Origin: Epiperipatus broadwayi
Taxonomy: Eukaryota; Onychophora; Udeonychophora; Euonychophora; Peripatidae
Assembly (NCBI GenBank): GCA_028023455.1
Contig: JAQFVV010000020.1
Coordinates: forward strand, 11,016,385-11,080,384
Reading direction: 5' to 3'
DNA: 64,000 nt
The notes under the pieces are model-generated. The model searched no databases and was not told where the DNA came from. It saw only the letters and a list, made by a program, of their open reading frames with translations. The translations under genes and the position numbers were made by a program. Below, piece after piece: positions 34,500-46,259 of this stretch (positions within the stretch are counted from its first letter, which is position 1; the number at the start of each line of letters is the position of its first letter).

Positions 34500-36460
34500 C
34501 AGGATCTTCGGACAAATTTTATCAAAAGAGATTGTATGTCAGAAATGAAGGTTTTTTTTTAATAGACTGGAAAAGGAGATTATTGCCTGTTCTAATTAAA
34601 CTTTAATTTTGAAATTCAATATGTATACATAATAATGTCTGCATGAAATTAATTATTTATTCCAATAAATATCAATCAAGATTTTGAAATAAACTGCTTT
34701 TCTTTGACAAATATGTTTATTCGTCTGTACCAATGCATATAAATGTATACCTCAACAATTTGCTCTCAATCCAAAAGAATCATATTCTAGGAAATTGGGA
34801 TGATGTTACTTAAGGATAATATATTCATAGGCATTCTTTTGAAATAAAAGTGACACTCATAGGTAAAGAATACTGTAGTTCAAGCCTCTCTGATGACAGT
34901 TGAATATAACCCTCTGATTGATGGTTGGCTATACGAACCAGATATTTTGGATAATTGGCATGATTATATAAGTGATAAGCCATTTGACCATCATCGTCCG
35001 AAGCAGCATTAATAGTTTTAATTAAAATTTATTAAAAAATCTAACTTTTTTTTTATTGTTATATAGCTACAATTGTAAGAAAAGAGAGATGAAATGGATG
35101 GCGTGGCAAATTGTAAGATGGTATTTTATATAAAAAAGATTTATTCATCCACTTATATTTATATGAATCATCAGTATAGGCACCATCCAGTTTCCTGGTA
35201 TACCATTTAATTCATGCTGTATAAGTAGTGTAATGTTTAGAAAGATGTAGCACTTTATCAATTGCAATAAATGCAGATATATTGCATTGTGTTAGAAAAG
35301 GTTATCTGTATCATTTGTGATAATGTAGAATTCTTAAATAAAATCTTGTACTAACGAGTTGATTATGTTATAACTTCATTTTGTTTGAAATATGCTTTGA
35401 ATTTCCAAAAACAATATAAATTAAAAATCTTATTTTTATTTATATAAATTTGTTTGCTCTATAACTTTAATTACATTGGATTGAACATTTATTTTGCCTG
35501 CCTTTAATTTTACTCATTTTTAATATCTCTTTACTTTCAACATTACATGCCAAATTACTGACTTTATTGTGGTTTAGAGAAATTTAGAAATGTTGATATG
35601 AATAATCTTCAGGATAAAAAGAAATGATGAAATGAAAAAAAAAAAAATTAGATGCATCCAAAATATCAAAACAGAACAATCCATCAGTGCATACATTCAG
35701 ACCATCTTGTCTAACTAGGCATGAGTTTCATGAACAAGAATTGCTTTTCAATTAAGCTACACAAGTTACAAACATCTGAATCTCCACATCAGAATTGATA
35801 GCTAGTTATTTTTCAACACAACAACTTTTCACAAGGTGAGGCACTGGTTTTGCCCACTTATAACCCCATGTGAAATGTAAAAAAAGATTAATAAATGCAT
35901 CCCATGAAAAAAATACTGATGAATAAATAAAGTGATTAACAAATCATTTATATCTAGCGACAAATATTAAAACAGATTGTTAGTTTCAGTATAAAGATTA
36001 TTGAAATAAATGCAATCATTTCTACAAATAATTATGGAATGCACAATCGTTGAATCATTTAATTAATGGGTATAGCAAATTTGTGATAATTATTTATCTC
36101 TGATAAAATGAAAAAAAATAATTGTAGTATTTTTAATTTTATTTATTTTCATTTTTTTTTTTTTAAATTTTGACTTGAAAAAAAAAAAGAGAGTTAAATA
36201 AACTACAATTCTATTTAAAAGTTTTTCTGTCGGTCTTTAAAATTAAAATATTTTTTTTTTTTTTTTTTTACAATAAATAATCTCCGATTTCAAAAAACTG
36301 ATAAAGTCATTTTCAGAATTAAAAAAAAAAGATACTGTATATGCTTTTCATCTGATGTATGACCAAAGTTACAATGAAGGTCATATAGTAAACACAAATC
36401 AAAGCATTACTATTTCTAGTAGAATAAACTGTCCAATATATATCTAATATAATAAAACTG
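34500..36460. other. Spacer, nothing recognised
   Basis: AT-rich DNA with long A and T runs (35634-35647, 36154-36165, 36180-36189, 36250-36269). Confidence 0.5.
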
Positions 36461-36462
36461 AA

Positions 36463-37006
36463 CTTTATAGCAGTGGTCTTCAACCTTTTCACACCTGCGG
36501 ACTGGTAAAAATAAGGATAAGTTTCCGCGGACCAGCAAAAATAAGGATAAGATTTCGCAGACCGGCAGAAGTCTATAGATAAATTTTCTTAAAGATAAGC
36601 ATAATTGTTATAACTGATCAAAACAACAATGTTAAATATATAAGATAAAGTTTTATATATATATGGAGTTTATATAATAAAAAACTTTTTTTTTAAATTT
36701 TTTTAGAAAATAAAAAATTTAATTCTACCCCCCCCCCCCCCCATAAACATCTGTGATAACTAAAAAAACAAATTAATTTATGAATAATTGATTAGATTTT
36801 GTTTTCATTCCGTTTTCTTTTTTTTTTAATTGGGTAAAAATGAGATGAAAAAATAAATAAAAATTGGCTATATTAATTAAAAGTTTAAACTCTTATTATT
36901 TATTATTACAAACTTTTTACTGCCCGTCTAGCACGCGGACCTGCAGAAAAGTTCCGCAGCCCGGCACCGGGCCGCTGACCAAGAGTTGAAGAACACTGCT
37001 TTATAG
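36463..37006. mobile_element. hAT MITE, 528 bp, with perfect 8-bp target duplication
   Basis: The element runs 36471-36998, starts CAGTGGTCTTCAACC and ends GAGTTGAAGAACACTG, imperfect inverted termini of the hAT type. It is bounded by identical 8-mers CTTTATAG (36463-36470 and 36999-37006), the target-site length made by hAT transposases. Inside the left end a unit of about 33 bp with GCGGAC and AAAAATAAGGATAAG is repeated. The right end holds GCGGACC, GCAGCCCGGCACCGGGCCGC, markedly richer in GC than the surroundings. A run of 15 C lies at 36728-36742. It has no transposase coding. Confidence 0.9.
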
Positions 37007-37009
37007 TAT

Positions 37010-38055
37010 ACTTTATAGTTATAATGAAAAACTTTATTAAAGATGATGTATATTAAAAACAATGTCCTTAATAGCTTTAGATAACTTTGGCCTATTTCTC
37101 CTATTTAATTAAAAATTGTTAAATTTTTTGACCCCCCCTCCCACAAAGATTATTCAAACAGTGACGATTGTAAATCCACATCATAAAGCCGATACAAAGT
37201 TTAAAAAACATAAAAATAGACATAATTTAAAGTTAAGAAAGTAATTTCAACTAAAGATTTTAATAATATGACATCATAGTTATAAAAGATTAAATAAAAT
37301 GCAAGGAAAGCAAAAACATCAATTTATGCAATAAAAAAATATGGGTGCCGATATAGTACGCACTCAGCAGCCATTTTGAATTTTAAAACACCTCAAAACA
37401 CTGCTGGCACATACAAGCGATAAATGACATCAACTAGAAGCACTCAGTTTAAAAAATTAAATAGCCCAAGGCACTACAATTAAAAAAAAAAAGGGGGGAC
37501 CGTGCTGAATAATTTCTACTGCTCAGTTATTTTAATATTTAGATCAATTTGACTACTTCAAAAAGAAAACTATGTAAGGCTTAAAATGAAAAGAAATTTT
37601 TTTAAAAATATTTGATAATTGTAAAAGCAGTACAAAGTATAGACACTTTGTAATGTATGTTCAGGAAACTTGCTTCATTACAAATTCCATCTTTATTATT
37701 GTGAACAGGGGGTGATTTTCATGATGATAAATAGCCTTAGCTTTTATAATAGTGAGTTCAGTTAATTAGAAAATATAATTGCCAAATACATATCCATAAA
37801 GGCATCAAACTGATAGTGAAAATACAATTTATGGTCTAAGTTAGTTACTGTAGCTGTAATATGTAAACATTAAGAATGTAAAAATATAGATACATATTTT
37901 TTTAATTGCTGTAACAATTAAAATTATTGCAAAATACTGATCAAAAAATGGATACTTTTTATTGGACAAAAGATAATTAAAATTCAGAAAACAAAGATGA
38001 GCAGATTGGGTTTTGATTTGTAAAACCATGTTTTTGGTAAATAGATGTTTGGTGT
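37010..38055. other. Spacer, nothing recognised
   Basis: AT-rich DNA; a 78-codon minus-strand frame at 37841-38077 overlaps the end of the next RTE copy and has no recognisable domain. Confidence 0.45.
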
Positions 38056-38057
38056 TC

Positions 38058-38505
38058 ATCAGCACCATCAGTTTCAACTATTATTGATCCACTGTAGGAG
38101 AAGGTATGTCCAAGTACAATCAAAGTTTCTCCAATCTCTAGCCTCTCTTCTTCACATCACTTTGGCACACTTTCATATTACCTTCATACATGTGTCTCTT
38201 TGTAGGTCCTTTACAATCTCTCAGAGTCCAGTTTAATATATCAACTGTTCAACTATTATTTCTTCTAAAAATATGTCAAGTCCAGTTCCACTTCAATCTC
38301 TTAATTATTTCGATGATGTCAGTAATACTGGTGTTCACTCACCCATGTACTTCATTTTCAAACTCTTCTTTTACTCCTAACATATATTCCTCCATATTTT
38401 GGTAAATAAACTGTAAGTCTCTGCAATGCTGTTTTAAGTGTACATGTTTCAGATCCTAAGTAAAAATTGGTAAAACACACTTATTAAAAATTCCTTTGGT
38501 ACATT
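38058..38505 (-). pseudogene. RTE LINE 3' fragment (copy R3)
   Basis: The minus strand carries the same 3' end of the RTE polyprotein as R1, with many changes: complements of WIP-x-x-C-type, RRDDN-type and LTYGSETW-type coding words can be traced, and the 3' end reads complement of TCATCAGCACCATCAGTTTC followed by the family's ATTGATCCACTG. It is more diverged than R1 and R4 and broken in all frames. Confidence 0.8.
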
Positions 38506-38514
38506 AGTATTATT

Positions 38515-38650
38515 CAACTGATGATGTTTTATACTTACCGATTTTCCTTCCGGCAAACATCATCAATGATAACATGACAATTTTGTCATGTCAACCAAGA
38601 CACTGACATGATTAATCCAATTTGAGATTTAAAAATCGGACAGAGCTTTG
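38515..38650 (+). repeat. Dispersed repeat with small hairpin, related to 33770
   Basis: GATGATGTTT and AAACATCATC (about 38522-38566) can pair, with CCGATTTTCCTTCCGG between them. The following part matches 33840-33875. Confidence 0.4.
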
Positions 38651-39399
38651 GGAAATTTTGTCATTTGTCTGTCTTTTGTGATTTTGCTACTAGTCCACCA
38701 CAGTAATTTTCATTTTTGTTTCTAATAAATAATATCATTTTGATGTATATTATTTTGTAAATTCTTCTGCAATTATAAAAAGTACAATTAATTAATTTTA
38801 TTTTTAATTTCTGAATTATATTATACAGAATTTTTTTTTTTTAACTGGCGTTGTCGGTGGTTTTGTATTTTATAATTGAGCATAATGTTGGCCATGCCTT
38901 CGGCCCGTCAAAAACAAAAAAGCCCCCCACCCACCCATTACAGCGCTATGCACTGGCTTTTCTAATTTTCAGTCAAATAATGAGACACATTTTCAAATTG
39001 TTTGTTTTATATATTTTTAACATGAATAATTGAGTTAAAAACTGTTGGAAATGTTGTAAAGATAAGATAATTTTTAACACAAGTACATTTTTTTGATTTT
39101 TTTTTTTGTTATAAAAATTCATAATATAGAGTATGTTTTAAGTTATTGTCCAGGTTGCCATTAATAATGCTGGATAATTGGGAAATGTGTTCTTTATTTG
39201 TCTATTTATTTTAAATTTACAAAAAAAAAAAAATTGTACAATTATAAAATTTACACTTAGTTACTTTCAATTTCTAAATTATCAAACTTACACTTAATTA
39301 CTTTTAATTTCTAAATTATTTTGATGCACACATGTACTTTTTTAATTTTTTTTTTATTTTTTCCAACCAATGATGTATTACCCTGAAGCCATATCAGTC

Positions 39400-39477
39400 T
39401 GATCTTGCGATCTTTAACGTGCCGGGTCCATGTGATTTGCGGACAAATTTTAGCGATTGCATTTGTCCGTAAATCAC
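39400..39477. repeat. Perfect short hairpin in a less AT-rich patch
   Basis: GTGATTTGCGGACAAAT at about 39431 and ATTTGTCCGTAAATCAC at about 39461-39477 form an inverted repeat with one mismatch around a 13-base loop. It follows GATCTTTAACGTGCCGGGTCC, which looks like part of an old dispersed repeat I cannot name. Confidence 0.65.
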
Positions 39478-39714
39478 TTTTCTAACTGACAATTATATTT
39501 TCTTATATTGTTATTAATTCTTATTCATACAATTTTATAAAACTCTAAATCTTCAGTCCACATCTTTATATATTATAATATTTCTTAATAAATAAAAATA
39601 AACTCTTTCACCTTAGATTCTTTATTAAAAGTGGTCAAAATACTTTAAAAAAATAATTATAACATACACCAAATCTTTTAAAAACTTGTTTTTTATTTTT
39701 TTGCCACCAAAATG

Positions 39715-39790
39715 AAATATATATTAAAATAGATTTCCAACGTTTCGACTATTTCTTTATTTTTTTCTATAGTCTTTTTCAAGGAACTAA
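39715..39790 (-). repeat. GAAACGTTGG-type stem motif
   Basis: On the minus strand CTTGAAAAAGACTAT is followed after an A-rich loop by ATAGTCGAAACGTTGGAAA. GACTAT and ATAGTC can pair. This resembles a hammerhead-like arrangement (box, stem II, GAAAC) in which CTGATGA has decayed, but it is too degraded to call a ribozyme. Confidence 0.35.
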
Positions 39791-40244
39791 AAATATATAA
39801 AAAGGAGAAAAAAAAAAAAAAATTCATAACAATTTTTAAAACAAACAAAAATAAAAATCCTGTCACATACACATACTATTTTGGAAAATATATTCTTTAC
39901 TTACTATGATTTCTTTTCCCAACAGCTTCCAACTTTACATTTTGCCTAAATGAACATTTTATTGTTACAAAATATAGTTTTTTATTATCTTGTCATCAAT
40001 TAACACATTTTTACATTCCTTTCTTGTTAAAAACAAAAACATTCTATTAAATTTCACAATTTTTTTTTCCCTTTTCCTTTACATTATAATATTCTATTCA
40101 GAACAGGATTTAACATCTTTATGTATAAACTTTCCTTTTCAAATCTTTCTTTTTGTTTAATTATACATTCTAAAGGGGTAATCTTAAAATATTTCTTCTT
40201 TTCTTCATAAATTGTCTTGTCTTAGAAAAAATTTTATTGGTCAA

Positions 40245-40545
40245 TTGTTGTTTATATTGACCAGCTAATTTTGCTGCAGTTCAAATATAAATCATCTTCA
40301 AAATGTATTAACATTTTAAAATGATTTGCAAATTCTAATTTAAATTCATTCGCATATTTCTGAAAGTTAGGCATATGCATTGTGAATGCCATTTTCTTAA
40401 TAATTATTCTAGCTCCAGTTTTGCATCTTGCTAATTGATGAAGATCACTTACTGTGTTGAATTTACTATGAACATTACAATCTTGAAAGAGAATTTTCTG
40501 TTCAAAATATAACCAATTTTGCTGTATCTTCATTTAGATGCATCT
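40245..40545 (-). pseudogene. RTE LINE internal fragment, endonuclease-to-RT linker (copy R6)
   Basis: Frame 40252-40533 on the minus strand reads FQDCNVHSKFNTVSD then a basic stretch, resembling the end of the RTE endonuclease domain (DV-x-VI-x-x-NTGSDH), then KYANEFKLEFANHFKMLIHF. The last block matches KYSNKFKLEIANHFKILTHF in the long RTE copy at about 54970-55030, which fixes its identity. Ends within the linker; no RT follows. Confidence 0.75.
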
Positions 40546-40549
40546 ATGT

Positions 40550-42300
40550 CCATTTTCATTTAACATTTCCCCCAAAAAAGAACTGTTAAGCTCTACCTGC
40601 CACTAGAGTGTAAGATATTTAAGTGACCTCCCAAAAAACTAATCATGATTATTCATAATCACATTATTATTCTTTATGGAATTAAATGCAGTAATCTAGA
40701 GCTCCAACTCTATCACTTGTGGTGCTCAAATTTTTAAGGACATTTCTGAGCAATAAATTAACTTCCACTGCTTAAGAAACAATTGACATATATAATTATA
40801 GAAGAGACATTTTTCATTTAAAATTGACTAAAAAATACGATCCTATCATAATTGGTACTTCATTATAACCTAATGCGAATTAATTAATTATCTACATTTT
40901 AAGGCTCGATATCCAATACCCCATCAGCCAATCACATTTCTAAAAATAGACTCAACAGCTCAAGATTTGCTATCTACAATTAATTACAGTTTTGCAATTC
41001 TGACTTAGCTTTGTTTCACCGTAAAGTGGATAATGTTAACTTTTTTCTTCTAGTGACTTGTTAGTTTTTTTGAGGAAGTTAAATATTTCAGGTCTTCAAA
41101 CACCTGCCCCTCTCTTCCTTTGTGATAATTAGCAAGCAATTGAATTTTATCTGACTCAACTACAAGGAAATACAATTGATTGAACTAATTGATGATTTAA
41201 TCTCTTTTTATATTCATTACTTTCCCACATAATTTGAATTGCTAACACTAAAAAACAATGCCTTGTCTTTTCAAAAAAAAATATGTTGACTTGTTTATTA
41301 GATGAAGATGATGTGCGTCTTTTCCATTTAGTTTTTGGTCAGTGAGTCATTTAATTAATAAAATGAACACACAAAAAATAACTTAATTGCTATTATGTTT
41401 TTTCTTTTTTTAACCTTGAATAACATTTGAGTTTATAAAATTGAAGTTCAAATGTTAAAAATACTTTTACTTAAATTAATTTAAAACAAAAGAAAAATAA
41501 TTCTTTATTTTTCAAATAACTACAATCTATAAATTAATTTCAATAATGTTTAATTAAATAAAACTGTATTTGGAATATTTATGAATTTTAGAAATGATAA
41601 AAGTTTTATTTCATCATTAAGAACTGACTCTCCATTAAAAAAATTCAACGCAACTTCTTATTTCATATCACAATAAATATATATTTTTAATCATTATTGC
41701 TTTATGATATTTTAATCATTTTCCACTCAGATTATTTACTGAGGTCAATTTGATTTAAACTCTTGAACCTATTCAACTATTTCTGCACTTCTGAAATTAC
41801 CATTTAAATAATAAAAGATTTATTTATACATTAGCATCCGTGAATTATTTTTTATATGTTCACATACATGTGTAAATACACTTCAAATATAATGTGCACG
41901 CACGCACACCCACACACACACACACAATCTTTAAAGTTTTTTTATTTAATGCATTATTTTTGCTATTTCAATTTCCAGGTCCTTTTTTCTCTTGACTCAG
42001 ATGTATACTTTTACTTCCTATAATTTCTTTAATAACTAACTCTTATTTATAAAATTACTAAGTATTTTAATCGCATCTAGTGGCTTTTTGTTTTTGATAT
42101 GAAAACAATCCATATATTCAAAGGGTCAATATTAATAATAACTTTTTTTATGGTATAAAGTTTAAAATTTCATCAGTAAAACATTTTCCAAAAAATACCC
42201 AATATTTCTATAATTTAGTGAACCCTAATATATTATCTTACCATGAATAAAAAAGATTGGATTATGTGAGAGTATCAACTAGACCAATCTCAAATAATCA
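40550..42300. other. Spacer with (CA)n
   Basis: AT-rich DNA. A CA-rich microsatellite lies at 41896-41927. Nothing else recognised. Confidence 0.5.
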
Positions 42301-42309
42301 AAATAATAT

Positions 42310-42870
42310 ATGAGAACATACACTAAGCAGGAAATTAATCATACAATTAAACTTGGTTGGAATGCTTTTGTTAGAAATAACTTGATACTAAAAGGAAATA
42401 TGCCTATGTGTTTGAAAAGAAAGGTTTTTAACAAATGTGTTTTACCAGTTCTTACTTATGGATCTGAGACTTGGACACTTAATAGAAGAGCAATACAGAG
42501 ACTTCAGACCACTCAAAAAAGTATGGAGAGATGTATGTTGGGAGCAACAAGAAGAGATTGAAAACGCAATGCATAGGTAAGAGAACAGACAGGTGTTACT
42601 GATCTCATTGAAAAAATTAAAAGATTGAAATGTAGTTCATCTGGACATATTGCTAGAAGAGATGATGATAGATGGACAATTGAAATTTTAAAATGGATTC
42701 CAAGAGATTGTAAAAAGACCCAGAAAGAGACCACATGTGAGATGGATGGATGAAATAAGAAAGTGTGCAGGGGTCATGTGGAGAAGAGAAGCTAAAGATT
42801 GGAGAAGATGGATTAAATAAACTTGGTGAGACCTTCATCCTGCAGTGGATTGATAATGGTCGATGATGAC
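42310..42870 (+). pseudogene. RTE LINE 3' end (copy R2)
   Basis: Codes for the same C-terminal block as R1, starting inside it (INHTIKLGWNAFVRNNLILK). The frame is open from 42310 to 42561 and then broken by TGA and TAG codons at R- and W-type positions, by an extra A in the TGTAAAAAGACCC stretch and by a further insertion near 42813. It retains the CAG codon that is TAG in R1. The 3' end with GATTGATAATGG and GATGATGAC fits the RTE tail. Confidence 0.88.
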
Positions 42871-42904
42871 ACTAAGCATGTAATTGCTATATTTACTGCA
42901 TGCC

Positions 42905-43525
42905 AAATAGTTCATTAAAAAAATTAATAATCAAGAAAGTTGAAGCAAAAATTTAATAATGGCATCACATGATCTGCAATCACTTAATAATAATATTACT
43001 CGTGTGGTTATTTATTTATTTATTTTTTTGAAGCTATGTGGTATTTGAGCACTTTAGTGGTATGTCAAAAATAATTCCTTTAAAAGTGAATAATCAATTA
43101 ATGATCGGAGTTCACATAAAGTTGAAGCATCAGAAGTAATAGAACTGAACAATGATTCATAAACCTTGAGCAACATTAATTATTCTATTATTAGTTGTAA
43201 TATTAAAAAATATACAAACTCTGGGCTGCAATGAGTTACCCCCCCCACCTCACACCAATTATAAGGCTTACTTCATGTTTACGATATTATTTAACATATT
43301 ATTTTACTTTTAAAAAAATATGAATAAAGTGTATGTGAAAAACAAATAAGATTCAAGATTCATTTCTGGCAGAACCAGCTTTCGTTAATTGTCCCAAATC
43401 CTTGCCCACATGTTTTCACCATCTGGTTTAGTATTTATTCATATCAAACTACTGCAATTCAATTTACTACACAAGTATATATTATTTAAATAACGTCATT
43501 TTAATGCTATCATTTGGAATAAATG
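42905..43525. other. Spacer, nothing recognised
   Basis: AT-rich DNA with a 7-C run near 43240. Confidence 0.5.
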
Positions 43526-43530
43526 TTAAA

Positions 43531-43650
43531 TATGGGGTTTGAACTCAGACTTTCACACGACCCTCAACCATCATGCTACCAAGTGTATCTGCAGTATGAT
43601 AGCATGATGATTTAGGATCGTATGAAAGTCTGAGTTCAAACCCCCTATAT
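43531..43650 (+). mobile_element. Fold-back family A, minimal hairpin (copy A6)
   Basis: Left arm ATATGGGGTTTGAACTCAGA onward (43531-43580) and right arm (43599-43650) ending CTGAGTTCAAACCCCCTATA are reverse complements over about 50 bp around an 18-base loop. It consists of little more than the two family ends. The right arm read forward has an A-box-like TAGCATGATGA 34-35 bases before the B-box-like GTTCAAACC. Confidence 0.85.
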
Positions 43651-43654
43651 ATTA

Positions 43655-45675
43655 CACATATAAGTGCAGGTATGAAAAAGCTTATTCTGTAGAAAAAAAA
43701 AATAAATATTCCGAATAAAAGTTAAACATTTTTTATTCACCATTTATGTGTCTATTTAAAAGTATAAATAAGACTGTTCTAATTGAAAACAACTGCTGAT
43801 AATTATTCCTCAGCAATTCCTACAAATCCGCTAAACCCACGACATTTGGTTCCAAACCATATCGTTGATATTGGCGAATACACGTTTATATATATATTGT
43901 GAACAAAAAAAAAATATTTTTTTATTAATTTCTAAAATTTTTTTTTGTTTTATTTATTATTATTTTTTTAAACTGTGGATAACTGAAATCATGGATTGGA
44001 AAATATAGTATTTTAAAAAGCGAATCTAATTTTAAATGTGTTAGCCATGAAAAAAAAAAAAAATGCTCCATAAATTTTTAAAACAAATAAAATCTTACAT
44101 CAATAAATTAAAACATATACAGAAATTAAGTTACAAAATTCAAATCGTGAAAATAGTAAAAGAAGTAAGAGTTAGAAATGTGAAAAACATGATATGATTG
44201 GTTTAATTTGTTAAAAGACTCACGGGAGCGGTAATATATCAAGGTAATTTAACATGGAGTGTAAGTATTAATTTTGCCGCCATGAACGCTAACTTAGTTG
44301 ATGATTTCTCATCCAGAACTCAGCAAGTGTTATATTATCATCTTAGCTAGGTTTATTCTTTTAAATAGTTTTAACTTGGAAAAATATCTATTTTGAAACC
44401 TTGAACATAATTTAATGTAAAACTGCTTACTTGGGCAAAAAAAAAAGTAACCGTAATACATAAAATACTGGCATTTGCGCAAACATTTTATAGTTTAATA
44501 AATATCAGGATATAATAGAAAAATTAGAAGATAATTTTAAACTTAAGACCAATCAAGATTTTTCTCTTCTGTATTATTTCATAATATGGTTAATTATATA
44601 AATATCATTTACTAATTAAATAAATATCATCATAATTGACAGGCAACGTAGCTATTCTTATTTCAGATGTCCCCCCCCCCCAATATATAGTGAAAACGAA
44701 AAAAAAAACAATGAGGGGGGGGGATTGAAATTAGAAATATTATGCTTGCTAATAAAAGATAAAATTGCGGCTATAAAAACCTACATCTCATTGCTACAGT
44801 TAGTGTAGAGACGACTGGTGGCATGAGAGGCCCTTGATAATTGAACCCTGTACTAACTTAAGTGTCTAAAAACCGCAAAGATAAAAAAAGACAATTAAAA
44901 GAGAATGAAAGAAAAATAATGACAATTATTTTAGTCATAAAATATTAATGAATTAAAAATATAACTTTCCTTCAAATATGTTTATTTATCATGCATATAA
45001 TTTCAAAATTAAAGGCAATCTCTCCCCTGCCCAAATCTGTAATTTTAATAACTTCTGATTTGATAAAATATTTAATAAAAGAATTAGAACTGTATATATT
45101 TGAAATCATAAATTTTATGCATGTGCCTACTTGTATGAGCATCATTATGGATTATCTGTCAGTCATGCATTTTCTCATCTTGCATATGCCATCAGACATG
45201 TGATCACTCTCTCGGTCTCAATTTATTATTAGATTGTCTTTTACAGCTGCATCATTCAATTTTTTTGCTAAATATTTTTCGTGATGTCATAATATACACA
45301 TTTTAAAAATTTAAATTGTATAATAGCTGCAAGAATATAAAAATCTTAAATATCCATATTGCATAGGATGTACTATTATCCACACTTTCAGATAGTCACA
45401 CAAAGCCTTAAAACCAAATGCAAAGGATAGAAAAGAGACAGAGCATAATGCATTCAATTACTTTAATAAAATAATAAAAACAATAGAAAGAATATGCATT
45501 TGAAATAAATAAATTACATAAATTCTCATTCCTTAGAAAGTTTATTCAGAGAAAGTTATGAATGAAAAACTAAATATTCATTTAACTATAGCAAAATAAA
45601 ATATTAAAAAATATAAGATATAGAAGTTAAAATTCTACATAAATAGAAAAGAATGGGTTATCATTTACATAAACA
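43655..45675. other. Spacer with C and G runs
   Basis: Holds 11 C at 44671-44681 and 9 G at 44715-44723 only 33 bases apart, so the two could pair as an inverted repeat. No gene recognised. Confidence 0.5.
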
Positions 45676-45680
45676 ATTTA

Positions 45681-46257
45681 TAACTGAAACACAGGTTTAT
45701 TATATACCTGTGTCTATATATGTAATATATAGGGTATATGAGCACAGACTTTCACATGACCCACCACTCTCCACTCTATCTAATAACACTGACACACTCA
45801 AGCACATATATGCTGAAAAGATAAATAATCAACAATATACGTATTTCATGCTAAACCAGCAATCATCAGTTGGTCCAGATTATCATCTCCCACACATATA
45901 TACTATAAGTGCTCAGATATATATTAAGATAGACAATCTTCATACTTTAATGGACAGGCTCCAATCTACTACACACTCCAACTCTTCAACCATCCATCCA
46001 ATTGAAAATCTGATGATGGAATGCTCGAAGGTCACCCTGAGGTCAAGATTCTTGTCACACCCATGTTGACCTAAGGTCAATCTAAACCCCACATGTACAG
46101 GATATAATCCATTTAATACATATGCAAGGATGGGCAGACATCTCTACAATGTAATAACTGAAACACAGGCTTATTATATTTGTGTCTATATATGCAATAT
46201 ATAGGGTATATGAGCACAGACTTTTACATGACCCACCACTCTCCACTCTATATATAT
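45681..46257 (-). mobile_element. Fold-back family A in partial tandem, 474-bp period (copy A4)
   Basis: A full family body in reverse orientation to A3 (ACTTTCACATGACC, AACCAGCAATCATCAGTTGG, CATACTTTAATGGACAGGCT, AATCTGATGATGGAATGCTC, ATGGGCAGACATCTCT) is followed by a second copy of its start: TAACTGAAACACAGG, then GTCTATATATG, AATATATAGGGTATATGAGC and CCACCACTCTCCACTCTA recur at an offset of 474 bp (45681 and 46155). So this locus is about 1.2 units of a tandem array. The open frame 45653-46069 crosses this repeat by chance. Confidence 0.85.
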
Positions 46258-46259
46258 AA

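Noticed and set aside
44760-44870. Possible polymerase III B box on the minus strand (GGGTTCAATTATC)
   Set aside because: No A box at a suitable distance and no related copy in the window.
46013-46060. Hammerhead core in family A (CTGATGATGGAATGCTCGAAGG)
   Set aside because: CTGATGA is kept in the copies, but GAAA is GAAG or CAAA, stem II does not form and the C-G pair of stem III is missing.
45653-46069. 138-codon open frame, the longest on the plus strand
   Set aside because: It runs through the family A repeat unit, which is non-coding in its other copies; the frame is open by chance.
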